A DNA stretch of 64,000 nucleotides from Piscinibacter caeni. Its GTDB lineage: Bacteria; Pseudomonadota; Gammaproteobacteria; Burkholderiales; Burkholderiaceae_C. The notes under the pieces are model-generated. The model was given only the letters and a program-made list of their open reading frames with translations, had not been told where the DNA came from and did no database searches. Every line of letters starts with the position of its first letter. The first letter of the stretch is position 1. The stretch is taken from positions 1-64,000 of the forward strand of contig KZ836114.1 in assembly GCA_003265685.1 (NCBI GenBank), written 5' to 3'. Positions 6,960-17,113 of the stretch are shown here, piece after piece. Both the position numbers and the translations under genes were made by a program.

Positions 6960-8075
6960 ATGGATTTCGACTTCACCGACGACCAGCAATCGCTGCGCGA
7001 CGCCGTCGCGCGCTGGGTCGACAAGGCCCATCCTTTCGAGCGCCGCCACGCGCTCGCCAAGGCGGGCGGGTTCTCCCGCGCCGTCTACGCCGAACTCGCC
7101 GAGCTCGGCCTGGCCGGGCTGCCGGTGCCCGAGGCGCACGGCGGGCTCGGCTTCGGCCCCATCGAGGCGATGGTGGTGAACGAGGAGCTCGGCCGCGGCC
7201 TGGTCAACGCCCCCTGGGCGGCCGGCGCGCTGGTGGCGCCCGGCCTGCTGGCGGCCGCGCCGGCCGAGCTGCAGGCGCGCTGGCTGCCGCGCATCGCCGA
7301 CGCGTCGGCGCTGGTCGTGCTGGCGCACCAGGAGCGCGGCGCGCGCTGGCGGCTCGACCAGGTGGCGGCCACGGCCACCGAAAGCGCCGGCGCCTGGACG
7401 GTCTCGGGCGCGAAGAGCCTCGTGCCGGCCGGCGACGAGGCGGACGGTTTCATCGTGCCGGCGCGCACGCCGCAGGGCCTGGGCCTGTTCCTCGTCGAGC
7501 GCGGCGCGGCCGGGGTCAGCGTGCGCGGCTACCCGACGCAGGACGGCGCGCGCGCGGCCGAGCTGCAGCTCGCCTCCGCCCCAGCGGCGCTGATCACGCT
7601 CGACGGCCTGGCGCCGCTCGAGCAGGCCGTCGACACCGGCATCGCCGCGGCCTGTGCCGAGGCGGTGGGCGCGATGGACAGGCTGGTCGCGCTGACGGTC
7701 GACTACCTGAACACGCGCAAGCAGTTCGGCGTCACGCTGGCCAGCTTCCAGGCGCTGCGCCACCGCATGGCCGACGTGAAGATGCAGCTCGAGCTGGCAC
7801 GCTCGATGAGCTACTTCGCCAGCCTCAAGCTCGGCGAGCCGCCCGCGGCACGCCGGCGCGCGCTCTCGCAGGCCAAGGTGCAGCTCGGCCAGTCGATGCG
7901 CTTCGTCGGCCAGCAGTGCATCCAGCTGCACGGCGGCATCGGCGTCACCGACGAATGCAGCGCCAGCCACTACTTCAAGCGCCTGACGGTGCTGGAGCTG
8001 AGCTATGGCGACACGCTGCACCACCTCGGCGAGGTCAGCGCGCGCATGCAGGACACGGCCGGCGTGTTCGCCTGA
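6960..8075 (+). CDS. Acyl-CoA dehydrogenase, PimD-like (probable small subunit)
   Basis: The 371-residue protein begins MDFDFTDDQQSLRDAVARWV and shows the acyl-CoA dehydrogenase pattern: GLPVPEAHGGLGFGP, TRKQFGVTLASFQALRHRMA and a C-terminal QLHGGIGVTDE segment. The YEGT position of medium-chain enzymes reads YGDT here. It is more divergent than its upstream partner, like the small subunits of heteromeric dehydrogenases, so an alpha2-beta2 enzyme is likely. AGGAGGCC at 6948-6955 positions the start. Its stop codon directly abuts the ATG of the P1 peptidase. Confidence 0.87.
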   Translation: MDFDFTDDQQSLRDAVARWVDKAHPFERRHALAKAGGFSRAVYAELAELGLAGLPVPEAHGGLGFGPIEAMVVNEELGRGLVNAPWAAGALVAPGLLAAAPAELQARWLPRIADASALVVLAHQERGARWRLDQVAATATESAGAWTVSGAKSLVPAGDEADGFIVPARTPQGLGLFLVERGAAGVSVRGYPTQDGARAAELQLASAPAALITLDGLAPLEQAVDTGIAAACAEAVGAMDRLVALTVDYLNTRKQFGVTLASFQALRHRMADVKMQLELARSMSYFASLKLGEPPAARRRALSQAKVQLGQSMRFVGQQCIQLHGGIGVTDECSASHYFKRLTVLELSYGDTLHHLGEVSARMQDTAGVFA

Positions 8076-9044
8076 ATGGCTGGATCGATCGTCGATGTCG
8101 CCGGCGTGCGCGTCGGCCATTTCACCGACACGCGCCGGCCCACCGGCTGCACCGTGGTGCTGGTGGACGACGGCGCGGTGGCCGGCGTCGACGTGCGCGG
8201 CGCCGCGCCCGGCACGCGCGAGACCGAGCTGCTCGCGCCGCTGAACACCATCGAGCAGGTGCATGCGGTGCTGCTGTCCGGTGGCAGCGCTTTCGGCCTG
8301 GACGCCGCCGGCGGCGTGATGCGCTGGCTCGAGGAACGCGGTATCGGCGTGCCGGTGGGGCCGGCGCGCGTGCCCATCGTGCCGGCGGCGATCCTGTTCG
8401 ACCTGTGGCTCGGCGATGCGGCGATCCGCCCGGATGCGGCCGCGGGCTACGCCGCCTGCGCGGCGGCGAGCGCGACGGCGCCCGCCGAAGGCAACGTCGG
8501 CGCCGGGGCGGGCGCGACGGTCGGCAAGCTGTTCGGCATCGAACGCGCGATGAAGGGCGGCATCGGCAGCGCCTCGGTCACGGTGGACGGACTCACGGTC
8601 GGCGCGCTGGTGGCCGTGAACGCACTCGGCGACGTGGTCGATCCGTCGACGGGCCGGCCGATCGCCGGCGCCCGCACGGCCGACGGCCGCGCGCTGCTCG
8701 GCAGCATGGACGCGCTGCTGCGCGGCGAATTGCCGGCGCCCTTCCAGCCCGGCAGCGCCACCACGCTGGGCGTCATCGCCACCGACGCCGTGCTGGACAA
8801 GGCGCAGGCGCAGAAGATCGCGCAGATGGCCCACGACGGCCTGGCGCGCAGCATCAACCCGGTGCACACGATGGGCGACGGCGACACGCTGTTCGCGCTG
8901 GGCACCGGCGTGGCGGGCCGCCGCGCCAACACCACGCTGCTGGGCGCGCTGGCGGCCGAGGCGACGGCGTGTGCGGTGCTGCGCGCCGTGCGTGCGGCGC
9001 ATGGCCTGGCCGGCCTGCCCGCAGCCAGCGAGCTGCAGCCCTGA
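8076..9044 (+). CDS. P1-family (S58, DmpA/NylC-type) peptidase or amide hydrolase
   Basis: The 322-residue protein has family landmarks: VAGVRVGHFTDTRRPTGCTV, LLSGGSAFGLDAAGGVMRWL, GNVGAGAGATVGKLFG and TTLGVIATDAVLDKAQAQK. Members mature by self-cleavage, which exposes an N-terminal Thr or Ser nucleophile; the Thr in the ATTLGVIATD segment is the likely one here. They cut D-aminoacyl or beta-aminoacyl amides or nylon oligomers. It starts directly after the dehydrogenase stop and shares a TGATG junction with rsuA, so it belongs to the same transcript. The substrate is unknown. Confidence 0.86.
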   Translation: MAGSIVDVAGVRVGHFTDTRRPTGCTVVLVDDGAVAGVDVRGAAPGTRETELLAPLNTIEQVHAVLLSGGSAFGLDAAGGVMRWLEERGIGVPVGPARVPIVPAAILFDLWLGDAAIRPDAAAGYAACAAASATAPAEGNVGAGAGATVGKLFGIERAMKGGIGSASVTVDGLTVGALVAVNALGDVVDPSTGRPIAGARTADGRALLGSMDALLRGELPAPFQPGSATTLGVIATDAVLDKAQAQKIAQMAHDGLARSINPVHTMGDGDTLFALGTGVAGRRANTTLLGALAAEATACAVLRAVRAAHGLAGLPAASELQP

Positions 9045-9748
9045 TGCAGCTCGCCCGCCTGCTCCACGCGCAAGGCTTCGGCACGCGCCGCGAATGCGAG
9101 GGCCTGGTGCTGGCCGGCCATGTGCGCATCGCCGGCCGCACCTGCGACGACCCGTTCGAGGAGGTCGCGCCCGCGGGCCTGGTCCTCACCGTGCGCGGCG
9201 CCGACTGGCCGGTGCACGAGAAGGCGCTGATCCTGCTGCACAAGCCGGCCGGCTGCGAGTGCTCGCAGAAGCCGCGCCACCACCCCAGCGTGCTCAGCCT
9301 GCTGCCGGCGCCGCTGCGCACCCGCGGCGTGCAGCCGGTGGGCCGGCTCGACGAGGACACCACCGGCCTGCTGCTGCTCACCGACGACGGTGCGCTGATC
9401 CACCGCTGGACCTCGCCGAAGCAGCACCTGCCCAAGGTCTACGAAGTGACGACGAAACACCCGGTCGACGACGCGCAGCTCGCGAAGCTGCGCGGCGGCG
9501 TCGTGCTCGACGACGATCCGGCCCCGGTGCGCGCCGCCGCCTGCGAGGCCACCGGCACCTACACCTTGCGGCTGACGCTGACCGAAGGCAGGTACCACCA
9601 GGTCAAGCGCATGGTCGCGGCCACCGGCAACCGGGTCGAGGCGCTGCACCGCAGCGGCTTCGGTGCGCTGCGACTGCCGGCCGACCTCGCCGCCGGGCAA
9701 TGGCGCTGGCTGAGCGGGCCGGAGGCCGTCGCCGGCGTGCCGGGTTGA
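9044..9748 (+). CDS. rsuA: 16S rRNA pseudouridine synthase, RsuA family
   Basis: The 234-residue protein has an N-terminal S4-like RNA-binding segment (residues 1-55, ARLLHAQGFGTRRECEGLV) and a pseudouridine synthase domain with the catalytic Asp in VGRLDEDTTGLLLLTDDG. The later GRYHQVKRMVAATG segment is typical of RsuA/RluB/E/F enzymes. RsuA modifies U516 of 16S rRNA; assignment among these subfamilies is by overall size and motif order. It overlaps the P1 peptidase stop by one base and is 29 bp upstream of ribF. Confidence 0.88.
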   Translation: MQLARLLHAQGFGTRRECEGLVLAGHVRIAGRTCDDPFEEVAPAGLVLTVRGADWPVHEKALILLHKPAGCECSQKPRHHPSVLSLLPAPLRTRGVQPVGRLDEDTTGLLLLTDDGALIHRWTSPKQHLPKVYEVTTKHPVDDAQLAKLRGGVVLDDDPAPVRAAACEATGTYTLRLTLTEGRYHQVKRMVAATGNRVEALHRSGFGALRLPADLAAGQWRWLSGPEAVAGVPG

Positions 9749-9777
9749 GCGAAGTCGGGCGCCTATCATCGCGGCCC

Positions 9778-10773
9778 ATGCGTGTCTTCCGCGGCTTCCA
9801 CCACCCCGGCATCGCCCCGGCCTGCGCGCTGACGATCGGCAACTTCGACGGTGTGCACCGCGGCCACCAGGCGATGCTCGCGCTGCTGCGCTCGGAGGCA
9901 CGCCACCGCGGCCTGCCGGCCTGCGTGCTGAGCTTCGAGCCGCACCCGCGCGACTACTTCGCCGCACTCTCCGGCAAGCCCGAGCTGGCGCCCGCGCGCA
10001 TCGCGACCCTGCGCGACAAGCTCGGCGAGCTGGAGCGCTGCGGCATCGACCAGGTGGTGGTGGCGCGCTTCGACCGCGCCTTCGCCGCGCAGCCGCCCGA
10101 GGCCTTCATCGACGACGTGCTGGTGCGCGGCCTGGGCGCGCGCTACGTGCTCGTCGGCGACGACTTCCGCTTCGGCGCCAAGCGCGCCGGTGACTACGCG
10201 ATGCTCGACGCCGCCGGCGTGCAGCGCGGCTTCGACGTGGCACGGATGCAGAGCTACGAGGTGCACGGGCTGCGTGTCTCGAGCTCGGCGGTGCGCGAGG
10301 CGCTGGCGCGCGGCGACATGGCCGCCGCGGCGACGCTGCTCGGCCGGCCCTACAGCATCAGCGGCCACGTGGTGCACGGCCGCAAGCTCGGGCGCGACCT
10401 GGGTTTCCGGACCCTCAACCTGCGCTTCCACCACCCGAACCCGGCCGCGCTCGGCATCTTCGCGGTGCAGGTGCACGGCCTGGCCGAGGCAGCGCTGCCC
10501 GGCGTGGCCAGCCTGGGCCGGCGCCCGACGGTGGACGACAGCGGCCGCGTGCTGCTCGAGGTGCACTGCCTCGAGTGGCCGGCCGCCCTGGGCGCCGAGG
10601 GGGCCTACGGTAAGATCGTGCGCGTGGAACTGCTGCACAAACTCCGCGACGAGGCCCGCTACGACGGGCTGGACGCGCTGACCGCCGCGATCCGGAAGGA
10701 CGTCGAGGACGCCCGCGCCTTCCTTGCCGCGGCGCAGCGCCGCCAGACGACGCGCGACCGAATTCAAGGCTGA
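9778..10773 (+). CDS. ribF: Bifunctional riboflavin kinase/FAD synthetase RibF
   Basis: The 331-residue protein has an N-terminal nucleotidyltransferase with [16 protein letters not shown] and [12 protein letters not shown], a central [14 protein letters not shown] segment, and a C-terminal riboflavin kinase domain from about residue 185. The kinase motif usually read GFPTANL appears as GFRTLNL, which keeps the Thr and Asn that coordinate magnesium. It converts riboflavin to FMN and then FAD. It lies 82 bp upstream of ileS, the conserved proteobacterial order. Confidence 0.95.
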   Translation: MRVFRGFHHPGIAPACALTIGNFDGVHRGHQAMLALLRSEARHRGLPACVLSFEPHPRDYFAALSGKPELAPARIATLRDKLGELERCGIDQVVVARFDRAFAAQPPEAFIDDVLVRGLGARYVLVGDDFRFGAKRAGDYAMLDAAGVQRGFDVARMQSYEVHGLRVSSSAVREALARGDMAAAATLLGRPYSISGHVVHGRKLGRDLGFRTLNLRFHHPNPAALGIFAVQVHGLAEAALPGVASLGRRPTVDDSGRVLLEVHCLEWPAALGAEGAYGKIVRVELLHKLRDEARYDGLDALTAAIRKDVEDARAFLAAAQRRQTTRDRIQG

Positions 10774-10855
10774 GCGCCACCGCCGTCCGCCCGGCGCGCT
10801 GCCTGCGCCGGCCTCGTCCTCCCGACCTCCGTGCCGCCTGCGGCGCGCACCCGCC

Positions 10856-13702
10856 ATGACCGACGCCACCGCCGACAAGGTCGACTACCGCTCGACGCTG
10901 AACCTGCCCGACACGCCCTTCCCGATGCGCGGCGACCTGCCCAAGCGCGAACCCGGCTGGGTGAAGGACTGGGAGGAGCAGGGCCTGTACAAGACGCTGC
11001 GCGACGCGCGCCACGGCGCGCCGCTGTTCGTGCTGCACGACGGCCCGCCGTACGCCAACGGCCAGATCCACATGGGGCACGCCGTCAACAAGGTGCTCAA
11101 GGACATGATCGTCAAGGCGCGCCAGCTGGCCGGCTTCGACGCGCAGTACGTGCCGGGCTGGGATTGCCACGGCCTGCCGATCGAGAACGCGATCGAGAAG
11201 AAACACGGCCGCCACCTGAGCCGCGACGAGATGCAGGCGAAGAGCCGCGCCTACGCCACCGAGCAGATCGCGCTGCAGATGGCCGACTTCAAGCGCCTGG
11301 GCGTGCTGGGCGACTGGGCGCACCGCTATGCCACGATGGACCCGGCCAACGAGGCCGGCGAGATCCGCGCCTTCAAGCGCGTCATCGAGCGCGGCTTCGT
11401 CTACCGCGGCCTGAAGCCGGTGTACTGGTGCTTCGACTGCGGCTCGTCGCTGGCCGAGTTCGAGATCGAGTACGCCGACAAGAAGAGCAACACGGTCGAC
11501 GTGGCCTTCGCCTGCGCCGAGCCCGACAAGCTGGCCGCCGCCTTCGGCCTGCCCGCGCTGGCCAAGGACGCCTACGCGGTGATCTGGACCACGACGGCCT
11601 GGACGCTGCCCGCCAACCAGGCGCTGAACATGAACCCGGCGCTCGAGTACGCGCTGGTCGACACCGAGCGCGGCCTGCTGGTGCTGGCCGCCACGCTGGT
11701 GGAGAAATGCCTGGCGCGCTACGGCCTGCAGGGCACGGTGCTCGCCACCACGAGCGGCGAGAAGCTCGGCGGCCTGCAGTTCCGCCACCCGCTCGCGCAT
11801 GTGCACCCGGGCTACGACCGCGTCGCGCCGGTGTATCTCGCCGACTACGTGACCGCCGAGGACGGCACCGGCACCGTGCACAGCTCGCCGGCCTACGGCC
11901 TGGACGACTTCAACTCCTGCGTCGCGCATGGCCTGAAGACCGACGACATCCTGAACCCGGTGCAGGGGCACGGGCAGTACGCGGCCGACTTCCCGCTGTT
12001 CGGCGGCCTGTCGATCTGGAAGGCGGTGCCGGTGATCATCGAGGCGTTGAAGGACGCCGGCCGGCTGTTCGCCACCGAGACCATCACGCACAGCTACCCG
12101 CACTGCTGGCGCCACAAGAGCCCGGTGATCTACCGCGCCGCGGCGCAGTGGTTCGTGCGCATGGACGAGGGCGAAGGCGTCTTCACCAAGGACAAGGCGC
12201 CCAAGACCCTGCGCCAGATGGCACTGGAGGCCATCGACGCGACCGGCTTCTACCCCGAGAACGGTCGCGCCCGGCTGCGCGACATGATCGCCAACCGGCC
12301 CGACTGGTGCATCTCGCGCCAGCGCAGCTGGGGCGTGCCGCTGCCCTTCTTCCTGCACAAGCAGACCGGCGAGCTGCACCCGCGCACGATGGAGATCCTC
12401 GACCAGGCGGCCGACATCGTCGAGCACGGCGGCATCGAGGCCTGGAGCCGCGCGACGGTCGAGGACATCCTCGGCGCCGCCGACGCGCCGCACTACACCA
12501 AGAGCAGCGACATCCTCGAGGTGTGGTTCGACTCCGGCTCGACCTTCTGGCACGTGCTGCGCGGCCAGCATCCCGAAGGTCACCACGCGAGCGGCCCCGA
12601 GGCCGACCTCTACCTCGAGGGCCACGACCAGCACCGCGGCTGGTTCCACAGCTCGCTGCTGCTCGCCTGCGCGCTGGAAGGCCGCGCGCCCTACCGCGGC
12701 CTGCTGACCCACGGCTTCACCGTGGACAGCCAGGGCCGCAAGATGAGCAAGTCGCTCGGCAACGGCATCGAGCCACAGAAGGTGAGCTCGACGCTCGGCG
12801 CCGAGATCATCCGCCTGTGGGTGGCGGCCTCGGACTATTCCGGCGACATCGCCGGCGACGACAAGATCCTCGCCCGCGTGGTCGACGCCTATCGGCGCAT
12901 CCGCAACACGCTGCGCTTCCTGCTGGCCAACACCAGCGACTTCGACCCCACCAAGGACGCGGTGCCGGCGGAGCAGCTGTTCGAGCTCGACCGCTGGGCG
13001 CTCGCGCGGGCGTCGCAGTTCCAGGAGGAGGTGCTGCGCCACTACGAGGTCTACGAGTTCCACCCGGTGGTCGCCAAGCTGCAGGTGTTCTGCAGCGAGG
13101 ACCTGGGCGCGTTCTACCTCGACGTGCTGAAGGACCGGCTCTACACCACGGCGCCCAAGTCGCTCGCGCGGCGCTCGGCGCAGACCGCGCTGTGGCAGAT
13201 CACGCAGGCGATGCTGCGCTGGATGGCGCCCTTCCTCAGCTTCACCGCGGAAGAGGCGTGGAAGGTGTTCGCGCCGGGGAAGTCGCCCTCGATCTTCACC
13301 GAGACCTGGTGGAAGTTCGAGACGCCGGACGAGGCGCTGCTGGCCCGCTGGGCGCGCATCCGCGCGATCCGCGACCTGGCCAACAAGGAGATCGAGGCGG
13401 TGCGCACCGAGGGCCGCATCGGCTCCTCGCTGCAGGCCGAGCTGACGATCACGGCCGCGGGTGACGACCATGCGCTGCTCGCCTCGCTGGGCGAGGACCT
13501 GCGCTTCGTCACCATCACCTCGCAGGCCGTGCTGGCCGAGGGCCCCGAGCTCGCCGTTGCGGTGCGGCCCTCGGCACACGCCAAGTGCGAACGCTGCTGG
13601 CACTGGCGCGCCGACGTCGGCCACGACGCGGCGCACCCGACGCTGTGCGGCCGCTGCACCGACAACCTGTTCGGCCGCGGCGAGGCACGCCGCATCGCAT
13701 GA
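10856..13702 (+). CDS. ileS: Isoleucyl-tRNA synthetase
   Basis: The 948-residue class I synthetase shows the HIGH-type motif in [16 protein letters not shown], the KMSKS loop in [11 protein letters not shown], an editing domain with [12 protein letters not shown], and a C-terminal zinc site CERCWHWR...LCGRC. This is the typical bacterial length. ATG at 10856 gives the conserved start [20 protein letters not shown]; a frame extension into ribF is rejected. In most Burkholderiales lspA follows directly; here a histidine kinase gene does. Confidence 0.97.
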   Translation: MTDATADKVDYRSTLNLPDTPFPMRGDLPKREPGWVKDWEEQGLYKTLRDARHGAPLFVLHDGPPYANGQIHMGHAVNKVLKDMIVKARQLAGFDAQYVPGWDCHGLPIENAIEKKHGRHLSRDEMQAKSRAYATEQIALQMADFKRLGVLGDWAHRYATMDPANEAGEIRAFKRVIERGFVYRGLKPVYWCFDCGSSLAEFEIEYADKKSNTVDVAFACAEPDKLAAAFGLPALAKDAYAVIWTTTAWTLPANQALNMNPALEYALVDTERGLLVLAATLVEKCLARYGLQGTVLATTSGEKLGGLQFRHPLAHVHPGYDRVAPVYLADYVTAEDGTGTVHSSPAYGLDDFNSCVAHGLKTDDILNPVQGHGQYAADFPLFGGLSIWKAVPVIIEALKDAGRLFATETITHSYPHCWRHKSPVIYRAAAQWFVRMDEGEGVFTKDKAPKTLRQMALEAIDATGFYPENGRARLRDMIANRPDWCISRQRSWGVPLPFFLHKQTGELHPRTMEILDQAADIVEHGGIEAWSRATVEDILGAADAPHYTKSSDILEVWFDSGSTFWHVLRGQHPEGHHASGPEADLYLEGHDQHRGWFHSSLLLACALEGRAPYRGLLTHGFTVDSQGRKMSKSLGNGIEPQKVSSTLGAEIIRLWVAASDYSGDIAGDDKILARVVDAYRRIRNTLRFLLANTSDFDPTKDAVPAEQLFELDRWALARASQFQEEVLRHYEVYEFHPVVAKLQVFCSEDLGAFYLDVLKDRLYTTAPKSLARRSAQTALWQITQAMLRWMAPFLSFTAEEAWKVFAPGKSPSIFTETWWKFETPDEALLARWARIRAIRDLANKEIEAVRTEGRIGSSLQAELTITAAGDDHALLASLGEDLRFVTITSQAVLAEGPELAVAVRPSAHAKCERCWHWRADVGHDAAHPTLCGRCTDNLFGRGEARRIA

Positions 13703-13727
13703 CCGCGGCGGCCCCGGGAGCCTGAGC

Positions 13728-15536
13728 ATGCTGGGGCTGGAGCGGTCGGGGATGGAAGAGGCGGTGGCCCGCGAGCTCGGGCTGCCGCTGTCCGCGCGCG
13801 AGCGCGAGGCGGTGGCACTCGAGCAGCTCGTCGCGGTGCTCTCGCACACCCGCTTCGGCACGCTGGCGGCCACCGCGTTCGCGCTGTTCGCCGCCTGGCT
13901 GCTGACCGACACGGTCGACCCCGCGCTGGTGCAGGCCTGGGTCGGCGTCAAGCTCGCGCTGGCGGCGGCGCGCATCGCGCTCGCGCTGGTGTGGGCGCGG
14001 CGCGGCCGCAGCGCCGCCCCCGGCTGGCGCACCGCCACCTATGCGCTGCTGGCGCTGGACGGCATCGTCTGGGGCGCCGCCGGGCTGCACCTGGTGCAGG
14101 ACACGGTCGCGCTCGCCTCGCTGATCGCCGCGGTGATGGCCGCCGTGACCTGCGTCGCCACCTTCGGGCTGCAGGTGCGCACGCTGGCCACGCTCGCCTA
14201 CGTCGGCCCGATCCTCGTGCTGACCGGCTTCGGCCTGGCGCTGCGCGGCGACGAGGCCGGGCTGGTGGGCGGCATCGGCATGTTGGTGCTGCTGGCGCTG
14301 CAGATGCTCACGGCGCAGGCGGCGCAGCGCCGCTTCGTCACCGGGGTGCTGCTGCGCCTGCAGGCCGAGCGCCTGGCGCAGGAGAAGGAGGCCGCGCTCA
14401 CGCTGGCCCAGGCGCAGAGCGCGGTGAAGACCCAGTTCCTGGCCAAGATCAGCCACGAACTGCGCACGCCGCTGCACGGCATCCTCGGCCTGGCGCGGCT
14501 GGTGCACCTGGAGCTGCGCGAGAGCGACCTGCGGCGCCGCGTCGAGCTGATCGAGGCCTCGGGCGTGCACCTGCTGTCGCTGATCAACGACCTGCTCGAC
14601 CTGTCGCGCATCGAGTCGGGCCGCTTCGAGACACGCAGCGCCTCGTTCGACCTGGCCGAGCAATGCGAGCAGCTGGCCGACGTGTTCGCGGTGCGTGCGC
14701 ACGACAAGGGCCTGGGCCTGGCGGTGGACATCGCGCTGCCGCGCCCCTGCTGGGTGCTGGGCGACGCGGCGCGCTTCCGCCAGGTGCTGCACAACCTGCT
14801 GGGCAACGCGGTCAAGTTCACCGAGCACGGCGGCATCAAGCTGCGGGTGCGGCGCGGCGAGGCGCCCGACGAGTTCCGCGTCGAGGTGATCGACAGCGGG
14901 TCGGGCATCGCCGAGGATGACCTGGAGCAGGTGTTCCAGGCCTTCACCCAGAGCGACCACGCGCCGCTGCACCCGACCGAGGGCGCCGGGCTCGGGCTGA
15001 CGATCGCGCGCGAGATCGCCCAGTCGATGGGCGGCGACATCCGCGCCAGCAGCCAGCTCGGGCGTGGCTCGCGCTTCGTCTTCACGGCGCGCATGCCGGC
15101 CGCCGCGCCGCCGGCCGAGGCGGGCGCGGCGCGCGGCCCGGGCACCGTGGCGCTGCCGCGCCGCGTGCTGGTGGCCGAAGACGACGACGTCAACGCGCTG
15201 ATCGTCGGCGCCTACCTCGACGCGCTGCACATCCGCCACGAGCGCGTGAGCGACGGCAAGCAGGCCGTCGGCCACGCGCTGCGCGAGACCGGCCGGCCCG
15301 AGCTGGTGCTGATGGACTGGCGCATGCCGGTGATGGACGGCCTGGCCGCGACGCGCGAGATCCGCACCCAGGAGCGCCTGCTCGGCCTGCCGCGCGTGCC
15401 GGTGATCGCGCTGACCGCCACCACCGCCAGCGCCGAGCGCGAGGAATGCCTGGCCGCCGGCATCGACGAGGTGCTGTCCAAGCCGTTCACGCAGGAGCAG
15501 CTGGAGGCGGCGCTGGGGCGCTGGGGGCGGCGCTGA
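13728..15536 (+). CDS. Membrane hybrid sensor histidine kinase with C-terminal receiver
   Basis: The 602-residue protein has an N-terminal region of about six hydrophobic helices (residues 40-200), then a dimerisation domain with the phosphoacceptor His at about 243 in FLAKISHELRTPLHGILG. An ATPase domain follows (NLLGNAVKFTEHGG, DSGSGIAEDD, EGAGLGLTIARE). The C-terminal receiver has the phosphorylatable Asp in LVLMDWRMPVMDG and the conserved Lys in VLSKPFTQEQ. No separate output domain or partner regulator is adjacent. The final 140 bp of this gene recur in degraded form at 20771-20910. Confidence 0.92.
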   Translation: MLGLERSGMEEAVARELGLPLSAREREAVALEQLVAVLSHTRFGTLAATAFALFAAWLLTDTVDPALVQAWVGVKLALAAARIALALVWARRGRSAAPGWRTATYALLALDGIVWGAAGLHLVQDTVALASLIAAVMAAVTCVATFGLQVRTLATLAYVGPILVLTGFGLALRGDEAGLVGGIGMLVLLALQMLTAQAAQRRFVTGVLLRLQAERLAQEKEAALTLAQAQSAVKTQFLAKISHELRTPLHGILGLARLVHLELRESDLRRRVELIEASGVHLLSLINDLLDLSRIESGRFETRSASFDLAEQCEQLADVFAVRAHDKGLGLAVDIALPRPCWVLGDAARFRQVLHNLLGNAVKFTEHGGIKLRVRRGEAPDEFRVEVIDSGSGIAEDDLEQVFQAFTQSDHAPLHPTEGAGLGLTIAREIAQSMGGDIRASSQLGRGSRFVFTARMPAAAPPAEAGAARGPGTVALPRRVLVAEDDDVNALIVGAYLDALHIRHERVSDGKQAVGHALRETGRPELVLMDWRMPVMDGLAATREIRTQERLLGLPRVPVIALTATTASAEREECLAAGIDEVLSKPFTQEQLEAALGRWGRR

Positions 15537-15540
15537 GGGG
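15399..15540 (+). repeat. Receiver-end direct repeat, copy 1 (intact, inside the hybrid kinase)
   Basis: This segment encodes the last part of the receiver domain from PVIALTATT to the stop. A copy of equal length with about nine base differences lies at 20771-20910 in the same orientation, so the pair brackets about 5.3 kb. Confidence 0.85.
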
Positions 15541-15687
15541 CGCACATCGGGTCGCCCCGCGGGCGCCGGCCGGGTGGTACCGACCGGCCCCGGCGATGGC
15601 GCAAGGCATCAACCGTCCTGCCGGCGCGTCCGCGGGACTTGTGTGCCGGCCCGAAGGCCACAAGAATCGGCAGCCGCGAGGATCGCC

Positions 15688-16239
15688 ATGCCCGAACTCA
15701 CCACGCTGCTGGCCGCTGCGCGCGACGGCGACGCCGATGCCGCGGGCGCTGCCTTCGGCCTGCTGTACGACGACCTGCGCCGCCTGGCGCGCGCGCGGCT
15801 GCGCCAGCACCGGACCATGACGCTGCTGGACACCACCTCGCTGGTGCACGAGTCGTACATGAAGCTGGTGGGCGCCGGCTCGCTGCCCGTGGAGGACCGC
15901 CATCACTTCTTCGCGTACGCCTCGCGCGTGATGCGCAGCGTGATCGTCGACTTCGCGCGCGCCCGCCTCGCCGAGCGGCGCGGCGGCGGTGCCGAGCATG
16001 TGGCGCTGAACACGGCGATCGGCGAGCAGGTCGCCGCACCCGAGAACGACGCGCTGCGCGTGCACGAGGCGCTGGAGGTGCTGGCACAGGCCGACGCCCG
16101 CCTGGCACAGGTGGTGGAGATGCGCTACTTCGGCGGGCTTTCCGAAGCCGAGATCGCCGAGGCGCTCGGTCTCTCGGAACGCACCGTGCGACGCGACTGG
16201 GAGAAGGCACGCCTGCTGCTCATCGCCGCGATGAGCTGA
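15688..16239 (+). CDS. ECF-type RNA polymerase sigma factor (Sig-70 X6 / TIGR02999-like)
   Basis: The 183-residue protein has sigma region 2 (LLYDDLRRLARARLRQHRT, HHFFAYASRVMRSVIVDFAR) and a C-terminal sigma-4 helix-turn-helix (GLSEAEIAEALGLSERTVRR). The LLDTTSLVHESYMKL segment marks the ECF group often encoded beside Ser/Thr kinases. In the Vibrio EcfP/PknT pair such a factor is activated by phosphorylation; a similar link to the kinase starting at 17114 is inference. No anti-sigma gene is adjacent. A GNAT gene on the other strand separates it from the kinase. Confidence 0.9.
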   Translation: MPELTTLLAAARDGDADAAGAAFGLLYDDLRRLARARLRQHRTMTLLDTTSLVHESYMKLVGAGSLPVEDRHHFFAYASRVMRSVIVDFARARLAERRGGGAEHVALNTAIGEQVAAPENDALRVHEALEVLAQADARLAQVVEMRYFGGLSEAEIAEALGLSERTVRRDWEKARLLLIAAMS

Positions 16240-16244
16240 GCCGC

Positions 16245-16718
16245 TCAGGCCGCACAGGCCAGCTCGCGCCGCGCCTCGAACTCGTCCTCGTCGCGCTGCA
16301 ACGCCAGACCGCCGTGTTCGAACACGCGCCGCATCGCGCGGTTGCGCGTCGCACAGCGGCCGATCACGGTGATGCCGCCGTGGGCGGCGGCGTGGCCGAG
16401 CATCGCGTCCATCAGCCGGCGCGCCAACCCGTGGCCGCGCCACGCGGCGTCGACGCTGAAAGCGACCTCCAGGTACGGCCGCCCGGCGTGCACGAACGGG
16501 CAGCCATGCGCGAAGCCGAACAGCTCCCCGCGCAGGCTGACGTAGCCCAGCAGGACCTGGCGTCCGAAGTCGATCGATGCCACGTAGCGCCGCACCATGT
16601 CGTCGGGCACCACGCCGGCGGCGAAGCGCAGTGAACGGTCGGCAGCCGACAGGCGCAAGAGGTGGGCCTCGATGCGCGGACGGTCGGTGGCTTGCAGCGG
16701 GATCACGTTGGCGTGCAT
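16245..16718 (-). CDS. GNAT-family N-acetyltransferase
   Basis: The 157-residue protein carries the acetyl-CoA binding signature AWRGHGLARRLMDAMLGHAA and the later RNRAMRRVFEHGGL segment, within a typical single GNAT fold. It is soluble and cytoplasmic. It converges on the sigma factor gene with 5 bp between stops. The start at 16718 (MHANVIPLQATDRPRIEAHL) is chosen because the open frame beyond it runs antisense to the next gene. The acetylated substrate cannot be inferred. Confidence 0.82.
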   Translation of the reverse strand: MHANVIPLQATDRPRIEAHLLRLSAADRSLRFAAGVVPDDMVRRYVASIDFGRQVLLGYVSLRGELFGFAHGCPFVHAGRPYLEVAFSVDAAWRGHGLARRLMDAMLGHAAAHGGITVIGRCATRNRAMRRVFEHGGLALQRDEDEFEARRELACAA

Positions 16719-17113
16719 GGCGGTGTCTCCGGCGAGCGGGCCGCCCCTGCGGCCCTCGACCGGATGTACGGAACACCGGGCGGCGACCGGACAGCGCGCC
16801 GCGCGGGCCCCTTTCGCGTCGCGGATGTCCGGTCCCGGCGGCCAGGGTCCGTATGAGCAGGCGAGGCTGGAAGGACCACCATGCACCCACTGCGACTGCG
16901 CGTCACCGCCCGGGCCGCCGGCCGGGCGCTGCCGGTGTTCATGCTGCGCCTGCGGCACGGCGACGTGCCGGTGGCGACCGCCCGCGGCATGCGCTTTGAC
17001 GTGCGCTTGATCGAGGCGGCGATGCCCCCGATGATCGACCTCGGCATTCCGCCCGGCCTGTCCACCGCGCCGCCCGGGCCGTGGCGGTTCGGGCACATTG
17101 CAGGGTGAAACCG
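16719..17113. promoter_or_regulatory. 395 bp region between the GNAT gene and the Ser/Thr kinase
   Basis: It must hold divergent promoters for the GNAT gene and the kinase. It contains one short doubtful frame (16881-17108, listed separately) and GC-rich imperfect inverted repeats around 16780-16850 (GGATGTACGGAACACC and GGATGTCCGGTCCC are similar half-elements). No clear sigma-70 promoter was seen, and an ECF promoter cannot be excluded. Confidence 0.4.
16881..17108 (+). CDS. Possible small hypothetical protein upstream of the kinase
   Basis: A 75-codon frame begins MHPLRLRVTARAAGRALPVF after a fair ribosome site (GAAGGACC) and ends just before the kinase start. It has no recognisable domain and is rich in Arg, Ala and Pro, which any frame of GC-rich DNA tends to give. 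It could be a coupled leader peptide or chance. Conservation in relatives would decide. Confidence 0.25.
   Translation: MHPLRLRVTARAAGRALPVFMLRLRHGDVPVATARGMRFDVRLIEAAMPPMIDLGIPPGLSTAPPGPWRFGHIAG

Noticed and set aside
10415-14038. A minus-strand open frame of 1,207 codons opposite ileS
   Set aside because: It is antisense to a certain aminoacyl-tRNA synthetase, and no family features were seen.
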